From positions 1 through 36,445 of the forward strand of contig SXJR01000032.1 of NCBI GenBank assembly GCA_005779305.1: a stretch of 36,445 nt of DNA, in the 5' to 3' direction. The notes beneath the pieces were generated by a model, which saw only the letters and a list, made by a program, of their open reading frames with translations, was not told the origin of the DNA and made no database searches. The translations under genes were made by a program, and so were the position numbers. The stretch comes from Myxococcales bacterium. Its GTDB lineage: Bacteria; Myxococcota_A; Polyangia; Haliangiales; Haliangiaceae. Shown one piece after another: positions 29,612 through 36,445 of the stretch. Every line of letters begins with the position of its first letter. Position 1 is the stretch's first letter.

Positions 29612-29920
29612 ATGAGTCGTGACCCATACAAGCTCGAAGCATTCGTTCTCGCCGACGACCTCGTCATCGATGTGTACCGCGCGACCGACCGATTCCCGAT
29701 CGAGGAACGGTTCGGGCTGCAGTCACAGATCCGCAGGAGTGCCGTGTCGGTCGCAGCAAACCTCGTCGAGGGCTTTGCTCGACGGTCCAAGCTGGACTAC
29801 CTGCACTTCGTGGGCATCGCGATCGGCTACGACCGCGTGATCCGAGCGCTCCAGTCACTGGTGACTGCGCTCATGTCCGGGCCGAGGCCCGAGGCCCGAG
29901 GCCCGAGTCCAAGCCGCTGA
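29612..29920 (+). CDS. four-helix-bundle protein, S23/IVP family
   Basis: The 102-residue protein matches the family encoded in 23S rRNA intervening sequences and related to the Avd protein of diversity-generating retroelements. The hallmark is intact: FPIEERFGLQSQIRRSAVSV followed by AANLVEGFARRS and a third helix DYLHFVGIAIGYDRVIRAL. The usual length is ~115-125. Here the fourth helix is cut short, and the last 13 residues (GPRPEARGPSPSR) are encoded by the right inverted-repeat arm. The molecular role of the family is not established. No retroelement reverse transcriptase is in the window. It ends 21 bp from the convergent sigma-54 activator. Confidence 0.85.
   Translation: MSRDPYKLEAFVLADDLVIDVYRATDRFPIEERFGLQSQIRRSAVSVAANLVEGFARRSKLDYLHFVGIAIGYDRVIRALQSLVTALMSGPRPEARGPSPSR
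29878..29914 (-). repeat. right arm of the inverted repeat around the S23 gene
   Basis: This is the reverse complement of 29538-29574. Its inner 24 bp (29878-29901) match exactly, with four mismatches in the outer 13. It encodes most of the C-terminal tail of the S23 protein. Confidence 0.9.
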
Positions 29921-29941
29921 GTCGCTCCCCGATGAGCGAAT

Positions 29942-31390
<1,449 letters not shown>

Positions 31391-31398
31391 CGCCGCGC

Positions 31399-31406
31399 AC
31401 ATTATC
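31399..31406 (-). promoter_or_regulatory. GATAATGT -10 region of the sigma-54 activator gene
   Basis: On the minus strand TAATGT (31404-31399) lies 8 nt before the ATG at 31390, and the overlapping GATAAT lies 10 nt before it. Both imply a leader of only a few bases and favour 31390 over 31402 as start. Confidence 0.45.
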
Positions 31407-31430
31407 ACGGGGGCGGCGCGACACCTGGTG

Positions 31431-31436
31431 TACGGT
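31431..31436 (+). promoter_or_regulatory. TACGGT -10 box of the MBL-fold gene
   Basis: TACGGT is followed by 8 nt and the ATG at 31445. No Shine-Dalgarno sequence is present. Confidence 0.45.
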
Positions 31437-31444
31437 CCGTCGCC

Positions 31445-32575
31445 ATGGCCTACGCACCGATCCCCGGCCACCTGACCCGCCTGACCGAGCTCGACGCCGC
31501 CTGGGCCGTCGCCGGCTCGGGCGCGCGCCTCGCGGCGGTTCGTGCCGCAGCGCGTCGGCTCCACGATCGCCTGACCGCGGGCGGCCCCGCGGTCTCGGTG
31601 CGGACCGCCGACATCGCGACCTTCCCGTACCCCACTCGGTTCGGCCTCGACGGCGCGGCCCGAGCGCTGGCGCCGTTCGTGATGATGCGCAACCGCGTGC
31701 AGCTGGTGCAGGTCCGCGCCGGCGGCGAGCTGGTCAACATCCTGGTCAACCCCACCGATCCCGAGCGCTCGCTGGCGGCTCCGTTCTTCGCCCAGCAGCT
31801 CGAGCGCTACGGAACGTTCGTGTCGAAGCGAGTCATGTCGTCACAGCACGGCACTGCCGCGCAGGCGCTGGCCACCTGGGGCGTCGATCCCGCCGACATC
31901 CACTACGTCGCGTTCGATCATCTGCACGTGCAGGATCTGCGTGGCCTGCTCGGCACCATCGTGCCCGAGCCGGGCAAGAACGAGCCGACCCGGGCGCTCC
32001 TGCCCAACGCCCGCCTCCTGGCCCAGCGCAGCGAGCTGGCCACGCTCGAGGAGCCGCACCCGCTGCAGCGCTACTGGTACGTCGACGGCGGCATCCTCGG
32101 CATCGATCCCCAGAAGATCGTCGCCCTCGATGGTGACTTCGCCATCGGCGCCGGCCTGGCCCTGGTGCGCACGCCCGGCCACACGCTCGGCAACCACTCG
32201 ATCGCCATGGTCACCGATCGCGGCGTGTGGACGGTGAGCGAGAACGGCGTCGCCGTCGACGCCTACGCGCCCGAGGCCAGCGCCATCGCCGGGCTGCGCG
32301 GCCATGCCCGCGCCCGCGGCGTCGAGGTCATCCTCAACGCCAACACCAAGGAGCACACCCTCGACCAGTACACGTCGATGGTGCTGGAGAAGACCCTGGC
32401 CGATCCGTGCCCAGATCGTCCTGAGTTCCCGCAGCACTTCTCGTCGTCGGAGCTGGTCAAGCACCCGCTGGCGCCGGGGCTGGCGCCCACGTACACCCAC
32501 GGCGCCATCACCCACGGCCAGATCGTCACGCGCCGCCACGTCGCGCCTGACCCGCGCCCGGTGGTGCAGGCATGA
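31445..32575 (+). CDS. metallo-beta-lactamase-fold protein with altered metal motif
   Basis: The 376-residue cytosolic protein has the outline of an MBL-fold hydrolase: a strand leading to DIHYVAFDHLHVQDL (~156-172), then GHTLGNHSIAM (~245-255) and a late ILNANTKEH. In the usual HxHxDH motif only the first two His are kept (HLHVQD); the Asp-His pair is displaced. The second-site His of GHTLG and the His of GNHS remain. It may bind one metal or serve a different chemistry. Its stop overlaps the aminopeptidase ATG (ATGA), so the two are co-translated. Function is unknown. Confidence 0.7.
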   Translation: MAYAPIPGHLTRLTELDAAWAVAGSGARLAAVRAAARRLHDRLTAGGPAVSVRTADIATFPYPTRFGLDGAARALAPFVMMRNRVQLVQVRAGGELVNILVNPTDPERSLAAPFFAQQLERYGTFVSKRVMSSQHGTAAQALATWGVDPADIHYVAFDHLHVQDLRGLLGTIVPEPGKNEPTRALLPNARLLAQRSELATLEEPHPLQRYWYVDGGILGIDPQKIVALDGDFAIGAGLALVRTPGHTLGNHSIAMVTDRGVWTVSENGVAVDAYAPEASAIAGLRGHARARGVEVILNANTKEHTLDQYTSMVLEKTLADPCPDRPEFPQHFSSSELVKHPLAPGLAPTYTHGAITHGQIVTRRHVAPDPRPVVQA

Positions 32576-35178
32576 GCCGCGACTTCGTCTTGCCAGGCAC
32601 CCGCGCCCGCTGGGCTCCGGACCGGCCGGCCGACGTCGAGCACTACCACATCGCGATCGCGCTCCACCCCGCCGAACGTCGCGTCGCCGGCACCACCCGG
32701 GTGCGGGCCCGGGTGCTGGCCCGCGAGCTGCGCTGGTTCGAACTCGACGCCGTCGAGCTCGACGTGAGCGCGGTCAGCGAGGGCGGCACGGCGCGCCGCT
32801 TCGAGCACGACGGCCGCTGCCTGCGCATCGATCTGGGCGAGGCCCGCAAGCCGGGCGCCACGATCGAGGTCGCGGTGACCTACGCCGCCAGCCCGCGCCG
32901 CGGCCTCTACTTCGTCGGCCCCGACGCCGGGTACCCCGACAAGCCGTCACAGGTGTGGACCCAGGGCCAGGACGAAGACTCGCGGTACTGGTTCCCGTGC
33001 GTCGACACCCCGCACGAGAAGGCGACCAGCGAGGTCGTGGCCGACGTCCCGGCCGGCTGGTACGCGCTGTCCAACGGAGTCCTGCTCGAGGACAAGCAGG
33101 TCGGTGATCGCCGGGTCATGCACTGGCGCCACGATCAGCCTCACTCCTGCTACCTGGTCACGCTCGCTGCCGGTGATCTCGCCACCGTCGAGGACACGTG
33201 GCGCGACGTGCCCGTCGTCTACCACGTGGCCCGCGGCCGCGAGGACGCGGCCCGGCGCACGCTCGGCCGCACGCCCGAGATGATGGAGCTGTTCTCGACG
33301 CTGTTCGGCGTGCCCTACCCGTACCAGCGCTACGCCCAGGTCTGCGTGTCGGACTTCATCTTCGGCGGCATGGAGAACACCACCGCCACCACGCTCACCG
33401 AGACCGTGCTGCTCGACGAGCGCGCCGCGCTCGACGACGACGAGGACGCGCTGGTCGCGCACGAGCTGGCCCACCAGTGGTTCGGCGACCTGGTCACCTG
33501 CCGCGACTGGGGCGAGGGCTGGCTCAACGAGGGCTTCGCCACGTACGCCGAGTACCTGTGGCGCGAGCACGCCGACGGCCGCGACGAGGCCGACCTCTTG
33601 CTCGACGAGTTCGCGGAGATGTACTTCCACGAAGACGGCGCTCGCTACCGCCGCACGATCTGCACCAAGCACTACGACGAGCCGATCGACGTCTTCGATC
33701 ACCACCTGTACGACAAGGCCGGGCGCGTGCTGCATATGCTGCGCCGGCTGCTCGGCGACGAGCTGTTCTGGAAGAGCCTCGCCCACTACCTGACCAAGCA
33801 TCGCCACGGCGCGGTCGAGACCCGCGATCTGGCCCGCGCCATCGAGGACGCGACCGGTCGGGTCGTCGACGGGTTCTTCAGCCAGTGGATCCTCGACGGC
33901 GCCGGCCACCCCGAGCTCAAGCTGTCGATGAGCTGGGACGCAGAGGCCGGGCTGGCCGAGGTCACCGTCGAGCAGACCCAGAAGGTCGAGGGCAAGACCC
34001 CGGTGTTCCGCTTCCCGGTCACGCTCCGCTTCCGCGTCGGCGACGCCGACGTCGATCGCGAGGTCGAGATCGAGGACAAGCGGCACACCTTCCACGTGCC
34101 GCTGACCGCCGCCCCTTCGCAGATGATCTTCGATCCCGGCCGCAGCATCCTGGCCGCGGTCGAGACCGAGAAGAGCGTGGCGCTGTGGGCGGCCGAGCTG
34201 AAGGACGCGACGCTGGCGATCGATCGCGCGTACGCGGCGCGGGCGCTGGGCAAGCGCGGTGGCCCCAAGGCGATGTCGGCGCTGAGCCAGGCCCTGGTAT
34301 CGGATCGGTTCTGGGCCGTGCGCGGCGCCGCCGCCCAGGCCCTGGGCGCGATCCGCAGCGACGTCGCCCGCGACCGGCTGGTGGCCGCGGTGGCCAGCGA
34401 GAGTCATCCCAAGGCGCGGCGGGCCGTGGTGCGCGCGCTCGGCGAATTCCGCAGCAGCGTGACCGTGGCCGAGGTGCTGGGCGGGATCGTCGAGGGCGGC
34501 GACGACAGCTACTTCGTCGAGGCCGAGGCCTGCCTGGCCCTCGGCAAGGCGCGCGCTCCACAGGCACCGGCGCTCCTGCGCGCCGCCGCCGGACGCGACG
34601 CGTTCCTGGACGTGATCCGCAGCCACGCCTATCGCGGGCTGGCGGAGGCCCGCGACGACAGCGCGGTCGACTTCCTGCTCGCCGCCGCAGACTGGGGCCG
34701 TCCGTCCCACGGTCGGCGCGCGGCGGTCGCGGCGCTGGCGTCGCTGTGCAAGGGCCGGCGCGATCGCGAGGCGGCGCGGGTGCGCGAACGGATCGAGGAG
34801 CTGCTCGAGGATCGCGACTTCCGCGTCCAGAGCGCCGCCCTCGAGGCACTCAACACGCTCGGCGACGCGGCGGCCATCGCCGCGATCGAGCGCATGGGCG
34901 AGCGCGAGCTCGACGGGCGCCTGCGCCGGCGTAGCCGTGAGGTGGTGCGCGACCTCGGCGATCGCAACAGCGCGGCCGAAGAGCTGCAGCGCCTGCGCGA
35001 CGAGCTGGCGGAGCTGCGCACCGCGTCGGTCGGGCTGCGCGAGCGGATGGACAAGCTCGAGGCCCGGCCCACCGGCGATGACGACGACGCCAAAGCAGCG
35101 AAGAAGGCGGCCAAGGCGGCGAAGAAGGCCGCCAAGGCAGCCAAGGCCACCAGCCGCGACGGCAAGAAGCGCGGCTGA
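32572..35178 (+). CDS. M1-family zinc aminopeptidase with C-terminal HEAT repeats
   Basis: The 868-residue protein has the M1 layout: N-terminal beta domain (1-~200), GGMENTTATT substrate motif (~265), and the catalytic HELAHQWFGDL (~297) with the third zinc ligand Glu 18 residues after the second His (LNEGFATYAEYLW). A helical part leads to HEAT-type repeats (~545-800; AAQALGAIRSDVARDRLV, AVVRALGEFRSS). A short coiled coil and a Lys/Ala tail (AKKAAKAAKKAAKAAKATSR) end the protein. It removes N-terminal residues from peptides. HEAT repeats replace the usual ERAP-type C-terminal domain, as in TAF2-like and some bacterial M1 proteins. No signal peptide is visible. Confidence 0.92.
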   Translation: MSRDFVLPGTRARWAPDRPADVEHYHIAIALHPAERRVAGTTRVRARVLARELRWFELDAVELDVSAVSEGGTARRFEHDGRCLRIDLGEARKPGATIEVAVTYAASPRRGLYFVGPDAGYPDKPSQVWTQGQDEDSRYWFPCVDTPHEKATSEVVADVPAGWYALSNGVLLEDKQVGDRRVMHWRHDQPHSCYLVTLAAGDLATVEDTWRDVPVVYHVARGREDAARRTLGRTPEMMELFSTLFGVPYPYQRYAQVCVSDFIFGGMENTTATTLTETVLLDERAALDDDEDALVAHELAHQWFGDLVTCRDWGEGWLNEGFATYAEYLWREHADGRDEADLLLDEFAEMYFHEDGARYRRTICTKHYDEPIDVFDHHLYDKAGRVLHMLRRLLGDELFWKSLAHYLTKHRHGAVETRDLARAIEDATGRVVDGFFSQWILDGAGHPELKLSMSWDAEAGLAEVTVEQTQKVEGKTPVFRFPVTLRFRVGDADVDREVEIEDKRHTFHVPLTAAPSQMIFDPGRSILAAVETEKSVALWAAELKDATLAIDRAYAARALGKRGGPKAMSALSQALVSDRFWAVRGAAAQALGAIRSDVARDRLVAAVASESHPKARRAVVRALGEFRSSVTVAEVLGGIVEGGDDSYFVEAEACLALGKARAPQAPALLRAAAGRDAFLDVIRSHAYRGLAEARDDSAVDFLLAAADWGRPSHGRRAAVAALASLCKGRRDREAARVRERIEELLEDRDFRVQSAALEALNTLGDAAAIAAIERMGERELDGRLRRRSREVVRDLGDRNSAAEELQRLRDELAELRTASVGLRERMDKLEARPTGDDDDAKAAKKAAKAAKKAAKAAKATSRDGKKRG

Positions 35179-35196
35179 ACCCGGACGAGGCCGTGA

Positions 35197-35202
35197 TAGC
35201 GT
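35197..35202 (+). promoter_or_regulatory. TAGCGT -10 box of the Gly-rich lipoprotein gene
   Basis: TAGCGT is followed by 7 nt and the ATG at 35210, matching the leaderless pattern of the window. Confidence 0.5.
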
Positions 35203-35209
35203 CGCGTCC

Positions 35210-36445
35210 ATGCTGGCCGCGTCACGTCGCGCTGGTCCGACCGCGATGGCGCTGGCGATCACGGTGGCGGCCCTGTCGGCGGGCTGCGGCTTCCATCCCC
35301 TCGGCGGTGCGGTTGCCGATGACGTCGTCGATCCCGACGCCGGCGGCGACGGCGGCGGCGATGACGACGGCAACGGCGTCTGCGTCGACCACTGCGAGGC
35401 CGACGCCCTGGTCACCTGCACCGACGGTGTGCCCAATCCGCCGGTGGCGTGCACGGCCGGTTGCCTCGACACCGGCGGTCCCCACTGCGCGGTCCTGATC
35501 CCGTCCAACGGCGCCGGCGCCGGTGATCTGATCGGCGTCACCGGCGACCTGGTGGTGGGCGCCGGTCAGCTCGTGGTCATCGACGGCGACGACGGATCGA
35601 TCGACCTCTACATCGGTGGCAGTCCCCCGACCCCCATCCGCGATCCCGGCATCGGACTCGGCGACATGATTCGCTTCCGGACCCTGGCGCAAGCCACCGG
35701 CGCGCCCCAGCTCGCCATCTTCGGGGTGAAGTCGCTGTCGATCGCCGGCGGCGGGCGGCTGCGCACCACCGGCGATCGAGTGATCGTGATCCTGGCCGCC
35801 GAGACCGCGATGATCGCCGGCACCGTCGACGCCGGCGCCGGCAAGTCGGCGCCCACTGGCGCGCTCGACTGCCAGGAGTGCCCGGGCGCCGGTGGCGGCA
35901 GCGGCTCGACGCGGAACGCCGACTCGACCGGCTGCGCCCCGGGCCTCGACGGCAACTACTACACGCTGATGGACGAGACCGGCGGCGGTGGCGGCGGCCT
36001 CGGCGGCCCCGGCGCGCGTGGCGGCGACAGTAACGCCGGCGCTGCGGTCGGCGGCGACATCACGCCGATCACCGGTTGCCCGGGCGAGACGCTGGTCCCC
36101 ATCGAGGGCGGATCGGGCGGCGGCACCGGCGGCACCACCGTCACCTCGGGCGGCGAGGTCGGCGGTGGCGGGGGTGGCGCGGTGCAGATCACCGCGATGA
36201 CCTCGATCACCGTGACCGCGACCGGCGATCTCTACGCCGGCGGCGCCGGTGGGGCCGGATCGCTCGACAACTACGGCGGCGGCGGCGGCGGCGGGGGCGG
36301 CGCGCTCCTGCTCGAGGCGCCCAGCGTGAGCCTCGCGACCGGCGCCAAGATCACCGCCAACGGCGGCGGTGGCGGCAGTGGCCGCGAGGCCAACCGCGGC
36401 GAGAACGGCGCTCGCGCCGCCCAGCGCGCCAGCGGCGGCGCCGGC
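35210..36445 (+). CDS. Gly-rich surface lipoprotein, 3' end outside window
   Basis: The 412 visible residues begin with a lipoprotein signal (to LSAGC, Cys27) and an Asp/Gly linker. A small Cys-rich module follows (~60-95; six Cys, VCVDHCEADALVTC), then a beta-helix-like region with repeating short strands (KSLSIAGGGRLRTTGDRVIV, ETAMIAGTVDAGAG). From ~215 on, glycine runs dominate (GGGGGGLGGPGARGG), alternating with strands such as AVQITAMTSITVTATGDLYA. Such Gly-rich beta-solenoid proteins are common on myxobacterial surfaces and resemble PE-PGRS architecture. The frame is open to the last base. Function is unknown. Confidence 0.75.
   Translation, partial: MLAASRRAGPTAMALAITVAALSAGCGFHPLGGAVADDVVDPDAGGDGGGDDDGNGVCVDHCEADALVTCTDGVPNPPVACTAGCLDTGGPHCAVLIPSNGAGAGDLIGVTGDLVVGAGQLVVIDGDDGSIDLYIGGSPPTPIRDPGIGLGDMIRFRTLAQATGAPQLAIFGVKSLSIAGGGRLRTTGDRVIVILAAETAMIAGTVDAGAGKSAPTGALDCQECPGAGGGSGSTRNADSTGCAPGLDGNYYTLMDETGGGGGGLGGPGARGGDSNAGAAVGGDITPITGCPGETLVPIEGGSGGGTGGTTVTSGGEVGGGGGGAVQITAMTSITVTATGDLYAGGAGGAGSLDNYGGGGGGGGGALLLEAPSVSLATGAKITANGGGGGSGREANRGENGARAAQRASGGAG

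Larger units (their letters stand above)
29538..29914 (+). mobile_element. S23/IVS-like element: four-helix-bundle gene within a long inverted repeat
   Basis: The 377-bp segment has long inverted arms with an S23-family gene in the 303-nt loop. A transcript could fold into a stem of up to 37 bp with the gene in the loop. This is the architecture of intervening sequences in 23S rRNA genes of Leptospira and Coxiella. Here the element lies between protein genes. Mobility is inferred; I see no clear target duplication. Confidence 0.5.

Noticed and set aside
29538-29914. Insertion sequence or transposon
   Set aside because: No transposase is encoded and no target-site duplication is evident; the arms fit an RNA stem at least as well as transposon ends.
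29612-29920. Possible diversity-generating retroelement (Avd-like protein)
   Set aside because: No reverse transcriptase and no template/variable repeat pair is visible; the fit is better to the S23 branch of the family.
32947-35541. Long open frame on the minus strand opposite the aminopeptidase
   Set aside because: It is a shadow caused by high GC content: composition is Arg/Gly/Val-rich without domain motifs, while the plus strand has a complete M1 protease.

Overview
This is a very GC-rich window, densely packed with genes and with G or C at nearly every third codon position. The gene content fits a myxobacterium, most likely near Haliangium/Kofleriaceae. Pointers are two membrane-type or PATAN-fused Ser/Thr kinases, an FHA-headed sigma-54 activator, an AgmX/PglI-type TonB-like protein, an OmpA protein with thrombospondin type 3 repeats, and several lipoproteins with Asp/Gly-rich linkers after the lipobox. 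That placement is inferred from gene content, not from a marker gene. I see no rRNA, tRNA, CRISPR array or transposase.

Layout. (1) 1-2030: the 3' end of a polymorphic-toxin gene (Hint domain plus GH-E nuclease) overlaps an ankyrin-repeat immunity gene by 4 bp. Behind it lie a decayed gene coupled to a small intact gene, and a further coding remnant; this looks like cassette debris. (2) 2037-4423: a divergent lipoprotein / OmpA-TSP3 pair. (3) 4496-10290: Ser/Thr kinase with a C-terminal DUF4388 (PATAN) domain, a lone GspC-like protein, glyoxalase II, and an ABC exporter pair. (4) 10301-13587: a small lipoprotein, then homoserine O-acetyltransferase followed by a cystathionine beta-synthase-like protein that has lost its PLP lysine. 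(5) 13603-17510 (minus): an ECF-like sigma factor translationally coupled to a kinase-TPR protein. (6) 17599-24411: a 2270-residue protein with an 11-residue repeat tract, a coiled coil of nearly 600 residues, seven annexin-like repeats and a glycine-rich hydrophobic segment. (7) 24491-28600: methyltransferase, a small gene broken by two compensating frameshifts, a beta-propeller lipoprotein, the AgmX/PglI-like protein and pterin carbinolamine dehydratase. (8) 28630-29920: an EamA exporter and a four-helix-bundle (S23) gene enclosed by long inverted repeats. (9) 29942-36445: FHA-sigma-54 activator, a degenerate metallo-beta-lactamase-fold protein coupled to an M1 aminopeptidase with HEAT repeats, and the start of a Gly-rich surface lipoprotein cut by the window end.

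The three strongest leads are these. First, the giant multi-annexin protein. Second, the inverted-repeat-bounded S23 element, which resembles the intervening sequences of 23S rRNA genes but sits between protein genes. Third, a recurring TANNNT box 6-9 nt before the start codon of eleven genes, which implies that leaderless transcription is common in this organism. The CBS-like pseudoenzyme next to metX is a fourth.
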